Positions 1 to 5,183 of a stretch of DNA of 7,516 nucleotides are shown here, piece after piece (positions within the stretch are counted from its first letter, which is position 1; the number at the start of each line of letters is the position of its first letter). The position numbers and the translations under genes were made by a program. The stretch comes from Bacillota bacterium. GTDB taxonomy: Bacteria; Bacillota_G; SHA-98; UBA4971. The stretch spans positions 1 to 7,516 of the forward strand of contig JAAZEW010000205.1 in the NCBI GenBank assembly GCA_012512055.1, in the 5' to 3' direction. The notes below the pieces were generated by a model, which was not told where the DNA came from, searched no databases, and was given only the letters and a program-made list of their open reading frames with translations.

Positions 1-15
1 CCAAGCAGGTCGCCT

Positions 16-56
16 TGACAAAATCCGGCCCGTAGGCCAGTGGCCGAATTTTGACA
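16..56. repeat. Imperfect inverted repeat at left edge, possible insertion-sequence end
   Basis: TGACAAAATCCGGCC (16-30) is followed after 11 nt by GGCCGAATTTTGACA (42-56). The arms pair at 13 of 15 positions. The TGACA ends and GGCC-rich interior remind me of non-coding tails of IS21-type elements, but no transposase is visible here: the reading frames at the left edge are short or unrecognisable. It could equally be a terminator-like hairpin of a gene lying to the left, although no clean T-tract follows the stem. The structure is seen directly; the element assignment is a weak inference. Confidence 0.4.
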
Positions 57-110
57 CCCCTCGTTGCAATCACCGGCCACCCAAGACAATCGGAAAACGA
101 GCGAAAACTA

Positions 111-126
111 ATGAACTCATACTTAG
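111..126 (+). repeat. Dispersed 16-mer ATGAACTCATACTTAG, copy 1
   Basis: This 16-mer matches 4468-4483 (ATGAACTCATACCTAG) at 15 of 16 bases. Both copies lie in DNA without recognisable genes and would read MNSYL in the plus frame. The similarity fades after about 10 more bases. It may be a remnant of one dispersed element present at both sites. Confidence 0.45.
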
Positions 127-128
127 TG

Positions 129-333
129 GAGATCTACTTTGTAACTGTGGATTGCGCTGCAGTCATGATCGCAGGTTTCACTGCACTCACAATCGTGGGT
201 TCCACTACGCTCGCAACCTTTGATCCCAGTACAATCAGAACCGTGGAGCCCACTACCCTCGCAACCATAGATTTTGGTTGTCATTATCATGGTCAAAGCG
301 TCTGTTCTCGCCACTGCTCCGGCAACCATGGAT
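129..333. repeat. Degenerate 24-nt tandem repeat array
   Basis: Reading the minus strand, consecutive 24-nt blocks align at 249-272, 225-248, 201-224, 177-200, 153-176 and 129-152, with a further block at 310-333 separated by a 37-nt diverged stretch. The minus-strand consensus is close to ATCCAYGGTTGCGAGNGTAGTGGG. The conserved core GGTTGCGAG is clearest in blocks 249-272 and 201-224. Because 24 is a multiple of three, each block translates on the minus strand into a variant of the octapeptide I-H-G-C-E-x-S-G. The array starts two bases beyond the stop codon of the deacetylase gene. The units are too diverged and have no spacers, so this is not CRISPR. No promoter or terminator is evident. 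Confidence 0.7.
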
Positions 334-334
334 C

Positions 335-1675
335 TTAAGCGCGTGATCTCATGAGGAACCTATCCTGTTCCGTATCCTGCAAGTATACGTAGTCGAGGTT
401 AGGCTCCTTGCATGCTTTTTCGAACTCTGATTCCGCAGCGCTTCGGCAGGTGCGGCAAGCATGCCATGGGATGACTATTGCAGCTATACGTGAGACTTTT
501 CCGCTGTCGTGGACAGCGCCGGACACTATCAATCGCCGGCCGCTGCACGATTTGCACCTTGCGATACGTTCGAATTGCTGTTCAGAGATGCCGTCCGTAT
601 CATAGTATATTCTGCGCCGTCTTTCATAAACCGGCTCGCTGCCGAAGACCTTGTCCAGGTCAACGCTTTTCCGCGTATTCCACATTTCCCTGAGCGCATT
701 TACCGACTCCCGGATACGTTGAGTTGCGCCGTCAGATTGCCTGGTGAGCCGCGGGGACCAGTCCGGCTCTTTGGCTGCGCTGTAATCCAGTCCTGCCAAA
801 GCCAGCAAGATACCGGCATTGATATACGGAAGCGCGCCTTCGATAGAGTAACCTCCCTCCAGCACCACAATGTCAGGTGCCAGGAGCTCAGTGAGACGGG
901 CATACCCTCCGGCCGTGAAGTTCATGTTCGTGAGGGGGTCGGTGTAGTGATTGTCCTGGCCTGCAGCGTTTACCACTACATTAGGTTCAAAGTCTTCGAG
1001 TATGGGAAGGACAAGGTTTTCTAAGACATATAGAATCCCTTCATCTCCGGTTCCGGGAGGAAGGGGCACGTTTACAGTGTTTCCGTAAGCTGCCGGCCCG
1101 CCTCGCTCGTCAATGAATCCTGTCCCCGGATAGAGCGTGCGTCCGTCCTGATGGAGGGAGATGTGAAGTATCCCGGGGTCGTTGTAGAAGATATCCTGAG
1201 TGCCGTCAGCATGATGCGCGTCAGTATCCACTATGGCGATGCGCATGTCCGGGCCGTATGCATGGCGGATGTGTTCCACCATTATGGCTTCGTTATTTAC
1301 CAGGCAGAATCCGCGTGACCCGTGGACTATCCGCATGGCATGGTGGCCCGGCGGACGGAGGAGCGCGAACGATCGATCCACCTTGCCTGTTAGGATAAGG
1401 TCAGATGCGACCATGGTTCCGCCGACTGCGATCCTGTGAGATTCAGTGATGACTCCGGATACGTTGGGGACGCATACATGTATACGATTTATGTGGGCAT
1501 CCTCTGCGATTCTGGGTCGATATTCCTCGATGCCGGGGACGTCCAAGAGGCCTTCTTCCATGATTTGATCTCGCGTGTAAAGGAGCCGTTCCTCCCGCTC
1601 CGGGTGATCCGGAGTGATTGCCCAGTCAAAAGCGGGAAAGAAAATCAGTCCTACCTTGTATTTACTTGCTTGCAC
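335..1675 (-). CDS. HDAC/acetylpolyamine-amidohydrolase-family zinc deacetylase with C-terminal CxxC extension
   Basis: Predicted zinc-dependent deacetylase of the arginase/deacetylase superfamily (class II HDAC, AcuC and acetylpolyamine amidohydrolase relatives), hydrolysing acetyl-amide bonds in the cytoplasm. Visible motifs (446 aa): RPPGHHA at 107-113 with the catalytic His pair H111/H112; GFCLVNNEAI at 122-131; VDTDAHHADGTQ at 149-160 giving zinc ligands D152 and H154; AAGQDNH with third ligand D241; and LEGGY with the transition-state Tyr Y276. The deacetylase fold should end near residue 300. The remaining 146 residues exceed the usual family length and include CKSC (374-377) and HACRTC (405-410), resembling a zinc ribbon. 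The GTG start is chosen because GGAGGT lies 8 nt upstream; no signal peptide is seen. The hydantoinase gene lies upstream on the same strand, but about 500 nt of repeats separate them. The true substrate (acetyl-lysine protein, polyamine or small molecule) cannot be told from sequence. Confidence 0.93.
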   Translation of the reverse strand: MQASKYKVGLIFFPAFDWAITPDHPEREERLLYTRDQIMEEGLLDVPGIEEYRPRIAEDAHINRIHVCVPNVSGVITESHRIAVGGTMVASDLILTGKVDRSFALLRPPGHHAMRIVHGSRGFCLVNNEAIMVEHIRHAYGPDMRIAIVDTDAHHADGTQDIFYNDPGILHISLHQDGRTLYPGTGFIDERGGPAAYGNTVNVPLPPGTGDEGILYVLENLVLPILEDFEPNVVVNAAGQDNHYTDPLTNMNFTAGGYARLTELLAPDIVVLEGGYSIEGALPYINAGILLALAGLDYSAAKEPDWSPRLTRQSDGATQRIRESVNALREMWNTRKSVDLDKVFGSEPVYERRRRIYYDTDGISEQQFERIARCKSCSGRRLIVSGAVHDSGKVSRIAAIVIPWHACRTCRSAAESEFEKACKEPNLDYVYLQDTEQDRFLMRSRA

Positions 1676-1683
1676 TTGCTATT

Positions 1684-1689
1684 ACCTCC
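1684..1689 (-). promoter_or_regulatory. Shine-Dalgarno site of the deacetylase gene
   Basis: On the minus strand GGAGGT sits 8 nt before the GTG codon at 1675-1673. This strong site decides the GTG start, since no in-frame ATG near the N-terminus has comparable support. Confidence 0.85.
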
Positions 1690-1694
1690 GTTGC

Positions 1695-1711
1695 GCCGGG
1701 GAAGCCCGGGC
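1695..1711. other. GC-rich hairpin just upstream of the deacetylase ribosome-binding site
   Basis: GCCGGGG, AAG, CCCGGGC forms a compact near-perfect stem (6 of 7 pairs) with a 3-nt loop. In the minus-strand mRNA leader it lies 5 nt upstream of GGAGGT, so it could affect ribosome access or 5' stability. There is no downstream U-tract, so it is not a convincing terminator. Confidence 0.4.
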
Positions 1712-1776
1712 ATTGAAAAACTATGATAGCCACGACAACCAAGGTGGCGACTCCCCTTAAGAACCACGGGAATTGC

Positions 1777-2000
1777 GAGACTCGCATGTGCACACGAGAC
1801 TCGCGTGTACGCACGAGAACCGCGGGCGCGCACGAGAATTGCATATGCGCACAAGAGTCGCATGTGTACTCAGGAATCATATATGCACGTATGCACGCCG
1901 AAGCTGCATATGCGAAAGAGACTCGCATATGCACATGAGGATCGCATATACGCGCGAGATTTGGATATGCACACGAAAATCACATGTGTATACGGGAATC
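1777..2000. repeat. 19-nt tandem repeat array with alternating purine-pyrimidine tracts
   Basis: About eleven units of consensus GAGANTCGCATATGCACAC run head to tail. Exact 19-nt steps start at 1777, 1796, 1815, 1834, 1853 and 1872, then a 28-nt variant and an 18-nt unit (1900-1917), then 19-nt steps at 1918, 1937, 1956 and 1975. The repeat decays after about 2000. Most units contain an uninterrupted alternating purine-pyrimidine run: 14 nt at 1783-1796, 1802-1815, 1840-1853, 1924-1937 and 1943-1956, and 21 nt at 1878-1898. Such runs are the classic sequence class for left-handed Z-DNA. Nineteen is not a multiple of three, so reading frames crossing the array are by-products. The array fills most of the gap between the two minus-strand genes. 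The 2013-2065 tail holds only the palindrome GCCATATGGC at 2035-2044. Confidence 0.85.
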
Positions 2001-2095
2001 GTGCTTTCATAATGTATCCATGGGCTGTGGGATCGCCATATGGCACAGGGATTACGGGAATTACCCTTTGTGAGAGGATCCGGCCCAGTGAGCGC

Positions 2096-2221
2096 AGATC
2101 CTCGCAACCCCCGGCTTAGCGGGCGTAGACCCTCGCAACCCCCGGCTTAGTGGGCGTAGATCCGCGTAACCCCAGCCCTAGTGTGCGCAGATCCTCGTAA
2201 CTCCCGGCCTGACCTGGGCGC
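2096..2221. repeat. 31-nt tandem repeat array overlapping the 3' end of the hydantoinase gene
   Basis: Three 31-nt units occupy 2096-2126, 2127-2157 and 2158-2188, with a fourth partial or diverged copy from 2189 to about 2221 and a half-copy at about 2076-2095. The first two units are almost identical (AGAYCCTCGCAACCCCCGG then CTTAGYGGGCGT); the third and fourth are more diverged. Each carries a small possible stem, CCCG with CGGG around GCTTAG. The hydantoinase stop codon (2178-2180) falls in the third unit and its last ten residues are read from the fourth. There are no unique spacers, so this is not CRISPR. It shares the 12-mer ACCCTCGCAACC with the 24-nt array near the left edge. Confidence 0.85.
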
Positions 2222-4160
2222 GAATCATAAAGACGTGTCCCACGGTATGGAATCCCCGCACCATGTTAAAGCTCTCCTCCTCTACTATCTGGATACTATC
2301 AGCCCCATCAAGGCCCAGTCTTTTCCCGAACTCAGTTGCCCATGCCATGGCTTCGCTGCGGGCCTGCTTGATGCCAAAGAGGACAGGCCTGTCAATTCTG
2401 CCTACGTAGTCAGCTTCCGGCACTGTCATGACGCCTAAAGCTGTGTCTGCGTGGAGGGTTATGGCAGCCGTCGGACGGCTTGCTGCAGCTCCTATGGCGT
2501 TTGCGCTTTCATGGTAGGGAAGGACCTGGTATTTCAGTTCCAGGCGCTCCGCCGCACGAGGGATGAAGACCCCTGCAGGGGCGCCAAGGCCTATTAAGGC
2601 CTCAGGACGGATGTCAGGCGGGGCCAGCATCTCTGACACAGTGTAGACAGGCTGCGATTCCAGGTAAGCATAGGTTTCTTTGATTGCGGACACAAGCTGC
2701 CGGGTGAAGGTGTCCAGGATCTTCCTGGCTAATTCTCTCGGCCCTAGGCCGTAAGGGTTGGCGAAGTCGGTCAAGGCCTTTGTGGCCAGCTCGTAGCTGC
2801 CGGTTTTGGCTAAACCCAAGGCCACTGCTGCATCGGTGGGAGTAACGCAGTCACCACCGAACGCAGCCGGGGTTCCTGCGCGCCTCGGTCCGATTTCAAG
2901 CTCTATACCGAGGGCATCAGCCCTCGGCCGGCCTATGTTTGTGTCCTGTGCTACCGGGCTTATTTCCCGCCGGGCTTCGCCTGTCGCGTGCGCCGGCGGG
3001 GCTGGGCCTGTTGCCTGTCCTGATGCGCCCGCCTTTCGCGCGGCTGAGTTCGCCTCATGCGGGAACGCGTCCTCCTTCCGCGCGGTTAGGTTCATCGTAT
3101 GATGGGGCGCATCCGCCTCGCGTAAAGCTGCGTTTACCTTGTCCGGAATTGCATCCGTCACTTCGTCGGCTCCCGAATGCCGGATGACCCTTACCTCTGA
3201 ATCGCTCCCAAGACCTATGGACCTTGAGAAGAGGGCAGGTACAAGAGTCTTGTGCCCTGAGATTTCAGCTCCTTGGCGCTGAAAGACTGTATCCCCTTTG
3301 ACCTGCACTGAGATGTCTGTGGTGGTGCCTCCTATGTCTACGATTACCGTGTTTGAGTCAGGGTAAGCCGAGAGGGCTTCAGCGCCCATGATACTTGCTG
3401 CAGGGCCTGAGAGAATAGTCTCAACAGGACGGATTAGCGAATCCTCCAACTTCATGGTACCTCCGTCGGCTTTCAGCAAAAACACCCGGCGGACGTTCTT
3501 GCCTTGGACGAGAAACTCGCGAACCATGTCCACGAACAGGGCCTGGCGTCGCGCAATGCTTGCATTAAGATATGCAGTAGCCATCCGGCGCGGAAAGTTA
3601 GGACGCCCTGAAAGCCTGTGTCCAAGTGTGATGTGGCCTAACTGGGAAGGCGATTCTTCGGAAGCCCTTTCCAGGATGAGTTTCTCGATCTCCAGTTCGT
3701 GGCTGGGGTTTCTGTGTGAGAACTTGCCCACTACAGCCAGGGCCGTGGCGCCGGCATCTTCAGCCTGGCTGACGGCGTCCATTACCTCTTCCCGGTTGAT
3801 AGTCGCAACTTCACGGCCTCTGTGATCCACTGAGCCTGACAGAACGTTGATCGGAAACCCGAAACCTAGCTCTCGGACGTTCATTCCCGGGCCGGGGGTC
3901 GCCAGAACGGCTGTGGGATCCCCTTGTCCTTCGATGATTGCATTTGTCGACAGAGTCGTGCTTAAGTGGAGTTCTATTCCCCCAGACAGGGCCGGGCCGT
4001 CATAGGTGTCGAGAAGCTTCTCGAAGGCCAGCGTTGTGCTTTCCAGGAGTCTGTCATGGCGAGTGGGCACCTTTGCGGTGGCAAGGATCCTTCCTTCCGA
4101 CACGAGGGCGGCATCGGTGTTCGTTCCGCCCACATCTATTCCTACAATAACCATGTCCAT
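2178..4160 (-). CDS. hyuA: Hydantoinase/oxoprolinase family protein, HyuA-type ATP-binding subunit
   Basis: Predicted member of the HyuA family (N-methylhydantoinase A, 5-oxoprolinase and acetone-carboxylase beta relatives), which phosphorylate or hydrolyse cyclic amides or activate ketones using ATP in the cytoplasm. Motifs in the 660-aa product: GIDVGGTNTDAALV at 7-20 (first phosphate loop of the actin-like fold), STTLSTNAIIEG at 67-78, LLKADGGTM at 229-236, ETILSGPAASIMGA at 247-260, VIVDIGGTTTDISV at 272-285 (second phosphate loop), GPRRAGTPAAFGG at 424-436, LGAPAGVFIPRAAE at 525-538 and ESANAIGAAAS at 551-561. Residues about 331-417 are an Ala-rich hydrophilic insertion built from 14-residue repeats, which I do not expect at this point of the family. 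No HyuB partner is in the window, and substrate is unknown. The start is the ATG after AGGTGA; a second in-frame ATG lies two codons in. The last ten residues come from a DNA repeat. Confidence 0.92.
   Translation of the reverse strand: MDMVIVGIDVGGTNTDAALVSEGRILATAKVPTRHDRLLESTTLAFEKLLDTYDGPALSGGIELHLSTTLSTNAIIEGQGDPTAVLATPGPGMNVRELGFGFPINVLSGSVDHRGREVATINREEVMDAVSQAEDAGATALAVVGKFSHRNPSHELEIEKLILERASEESPSQLGHITLGHRLSGRPNFPRRMATAYLNASIARRQALFVDMVREFLVQGKNVRRVFLLKADGGTMKLEDSLIRPVETILSGPAASIMGAEALSAYPDSNTVIVDIGGTTTDISVQVKGDTVFQRQGAEISGHKTLVPALFSRSIGLGSDSEVRVIRHSGADEVTDAIPDKVNAALREADAPHHTMNLTARKEDAFPHEANSAARKAGASGQATGPAPPAHATGEARREISPVAQDTNIGRPRADALGIELEIGPRRAGTPAAFGGDCVTPTDAAVALGLAKTGSYELATKALTDFANPYGLGPRELARKILDTFTRQLVSAIKETYAYLESQPVYTVSEMLAPPDIRPEALIGLGAPAGVFIPRAAERLELKYQVLPYHESANAIGAAASRPTAAITLHADTALGVMTVPEADYVGRIDRPVLFGIKQARSEAMAWATEFGKRLGLDGADSIQIVEEESFNMVRGFHTVGHVFMIRAQVRPGVTRICAH
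2968..3135 (-). repeat. In-frame 42-nt degenerate repeat inside the hydantoinase gene
   Basis: Clear 42-nt units occupy 3094-3135, 3052-3093 and 3010-3051, with a weaker one at 2968-3009. They encode 14-residue blocks at residues 343-356 (NAALREADAPHHTM), 357-370 (NLTARKEDAFPHEA) and 371-384 (NSAARKAGASGQAT). All start with Asn and the first three share a basic residue at position 5. The unit length keeps the frame open. It lies between the second phosphate-loop region and the GPRRAGTPAAFGG motif, probably as a surface loop. Family placement of the insertion is from memory, not an alignment. Confidence 0.7.
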
Positions 4161-4164
4161 CTGT

Positions 4165-4170
4165 TCACCT
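4165..4170 (-). promoter_or_regulatory. Ribosome-binding site of the hydantoinase gene
   Basis: Minus-strand AGGTGA lies 4 nt before the ATG at 4160-4158 and 10 nt before a second in-frame ATG at 4154-4152. Neither spacing is ideal, so the true start may be either; the two proteins differ by only two residues. Confidence 0.55.
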
Positions 4171-4189
4171 GCACTTGTTGCCGTATGTC

Positions 4190-4202
4190 ATTGATTATCA
4201 AT
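4190..4202. promoter_or_regulatory. Perfect 13-bp palindrome, candidate operator upstream of the hydantoinase gene
   Basis: ATTGAT-T-ATCAAT is a perfect inverted repeat with a 1-bp centre, located about 30 bp upstream of the hydantoinase start codon. The position and symmetry suit a dimeric repressor site. No regulator family can be named from it. Confidence 0.35.
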
Positions 4203-4217
4203 TGTGCACCCCTACGC

Positions 4218-4281
4218 CCGCGGGGATATTTGAACGCAATTCGATACATCCGCGGGGATATTTGAAGATAATTCGATTTTC
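4218..4281. repeat. Two 32-nt direct repeats upstream of the hydantoinase gene
   Basis: The units at 4218-4249 and 4250-4281 share CCGCGGGGATATTTGAA exactly and then AATTCGAT after three differing bases (25 of 32 identical). They are directly adjacent and lie about 60-120 bp upstream of the hydantoinase start. Thirty-two bp is about three helical turns, so both copies present the same face of the DNA, as expected for paired protein sites. They could alternatively be another member of the tandem-repeat class found across this window. Confidence 0.7.
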
Positions 4282-4297
4282 TACGCCAGTTTATATG

Positions 4298-4310
4298 GTA
4301 CAGCATGTAC
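4298..4310. promoter_or_regulatory. Short palindrome GTACA-GCA-TGTAC
   Basis: A perfect 5-bp inverted repeat with a 3-bp centre lies just upstream (relative to the hydantoinase gene) of the 32-nt repeats. It could be an operator half of the same control region. It is short enough that chance is a fair explanation. Confidence 0.25.
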
Positions 4311-4356
4311 AAGGAACACTCAAGCCGGGGGAACTTTACACTACTAAGCAGATCAC

Positions 4357-4470
4357 CATGAGACCGTTGTTCTCTCCCACATTATGTTAACGCAGCTCGC
4401 TTGAATCGCAAAACCCGGTCGCCGTCTTCGGCGAAACTGGCAGCTACTGGAGAAGTTTAACGGTCTCATG
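4357..4470. other. 114-bp inverted-repeat element with nested hairpin
   Basis: CATGAGACCGTT (4357-4368) is perfectly complementary to AACGGTCTCATG (4459-4470). Further in, GTTCTCTCC and GGAGAAGTTT extend the pairing imperfectly with a one-base offset. Inside, TCGCCG-TCTT-CGGCGA (near 4420-4435) forms a perfect 6-bp hairpin with a 4-nt loop. This nested arrangement resembles either a structured RNA or a small miniature-transposon-like element. No ORF inside is credible. The right edge runs into the dispersed 16-mer also present at 111-126, which favours a mobile or decayed-element origin. I recognise no known RNA family. Confidence 0.5.
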
Positions 4471-4483
4471 AACTCATACCTAG
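4468..4483 (+). repeat. Dispersed 16-mer ATGAACTCATACCTAG, copy 2
   Basis: This is the second copy of the sequence at 111-126 (15 of 16 bases). It overlaps the right end of the 114-bp inverted-repeat element by three bases. It reads MNSYLDEALLTNGRA then stop in the plus frame, too short for a gene and not a recognised transposase start. Confidence 0.45.
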
Positions 4484-4546
4484 ATGAAGCTCTCCTCACC
4501 AATGGAAGAGCGTAAAGAACCCAGGCACAAGGTATCTTAATCGATC

Positions 4547-4617
4547 GGCTCTCCCTGAAGGCCACTCAAGCCAATTTCGGCACGGATCGATTACCGGGTG
4601 GCTCTCCCTGAGAGCCA
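4547..4617. repeat. 53-nt-spaced direct repeats containing a hairpin
   Basis: GGCTCTCCCTGAAGGCCA (4547-4564) and GGCTCTCCCTGAGAGCCA (4600-4617) match at 16 of 18 bases and are 53 nt apart. The second copy is a perfect stem, GGCTCTC-CCT-GAGAGCC; the first has a disrupted stem. No T-run follows on either strand, so neither is a convincing intrinsic terminator. The surrounding 4484-4840 region contains no gene I can support. Confidence 0.5.
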
Positions 4618-4844
4618 GTAAAGCGGATCTGAGGGTCTTCGTGCGGTCAATTGGCCCACCCAGTGAGCCATCCAGGGGTATTTGGTGTCCTTCCGACTGT
4701 CGACTAATTCGGTTTAGGGTGTGGGGACCTTTTCTACCCCTGTATGGTAATTGATTCCCTTTGATCCCCAGGTCCGAGTTATACAACTCACCTAATGGCA
4801 TGGCATCATTTTTGAAAATCCAACGACCTCTTCCAATTGCTCCC

Positions 4845-4873
4845 TTGTAGGCTGCACGCTGATTTAATATATA
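4845..4873 (+). promoter_or_regulatory. Candidate promoter for the MNT/HEPN transcript
   Basis: TTGTAG (4845-4850), a 17-nt spacer and TATATA (4868-4873) inside an AT-rich patch resemble a sigma-A type -35/-10 pair. Transcription would start near 4880 and give a leader of about 320 nt before the MNT start codon. That leader would carry, near its 5' end, the segment complementary to the MNT ribosome-binding site. The assignment is inferred from consensus likeness only. Confidence 0.35.
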
Positions 4874-4876
4874 TTG

Positions 4877-4897
4877 CGCTCTATGTTACGCTCTATG
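4877..4897. repeat. Direct repeat CGCTCTATG, 12-nt period
   Basis: CGCTCTATG occurs at 4877-4885 and 4889-4897, immediately after the candidate -10 box. It could be a protein-binding pair or a chance duplication. Confidence 0.3.
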
Positions 4898-4913
4898 GCT
4901 TGCGGAATTCCTA

Positions 4914-4931
4914 CACAGAACCCGCCTCCTT
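4914..4931 (+). repeat. Left arm of an 18-bp perfect inverted repeat (complement of the MNT start region)
   Basis: CACAGAACCCGCCTCCTT is the exact reverse complement of 5184-5201, which holds the Shine-Dalgarno site and GTG start codon of the MNT gene. The arms are separated by 252 nt. Similarity stops sharply at both edges. In a plus-strand transcript this arm would pair with the ribosome-binding site. Alternatively the two arms are terminal repeats of a 288-bp inserted element; I see no obvious target-site duplication in the flanks. Confidence 0.8.
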
Positions 4932-5025
4932 GAACTTTATGCTATTGAACTCTACACTACTGGTAGGAGTCCTGGACCTGACGCAGAAGTAACAGCTCAT
5001 AGGATCCCTTTGCCCAGGCGGCTGA

Positions 5026-5168
5026 GTCTGTCCACGGAAGCCGGCGTCTGTGGTAGCATCCGCAAGAGGCACAGCCCGGCTCAGGCGGCGCTCGTCAACC
5101 GTGGTGATCATCGGTCCCAGTGGCCGTCCAAGGCAGGATTTAGTTAACGCTGCGTCCGTCCACGGAAG
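5026..5168. repeat. Direct repeat GTCYGTCCACGGAAG flanking 113 nt
   Basis: GTCTGTCCACGGAAG (5026-5040) and GTCCGTCCACGGAAG (5154-5168) match at 14 of 15 bases. Both lie in the leader region before the MNT gene, the second 15 nt before its Shine-Dalgarno site. No coding function is seen for the DNA between them. Confidence 0.45.
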
Positions 5169-5183
5169 GTGCCGAACGGAGAA

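Noticed and set aside
51..338. 95-codon plus-strand ORF at the left edge
   Set aside because: It is mostly a read-through of the 24-nt array with no ribosome-binding site.
509..1024. 171-codon ORF antisense to the deacetylase
   Set aside because: It lies wholly opposite a gene with intact catalytic motifs, as expected of a GC-rich antisense shadow frame.
1651..2119. Several overlapping ORFs on both strands across the 19-nt array
   Set aside because: They exist because the repeat lacks stop codons in several frames; composition is low-complexity and no ribosome-binding site precedes them.
1777..2221. CRISPR array
   Set aside because: The 19-nt and 31-nt units are head-to-tail with no unique spacers, they are too diverged, and no cas gene is present.
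4600..4617. Rho-independent terminator at GGCTCTCCCTGAGAGCC
   Set aside because: The stem is perfect but no T-tract follows on either strand.
4496..4801. 101-codon minus-strand ORF (start MPLGELYNSDLG)
   Set aside because: No Shine-Dalgarno site, no recognisable motif, and it reads through the 53-nt-spaced hairpin repeats.
4911..5111. 66-codon minus-strand ORF ending in KEAGSV
   Set aside because: Its end is only the inverted copy of the MNT start region; there is no ribosome-binding site and no family likeness.
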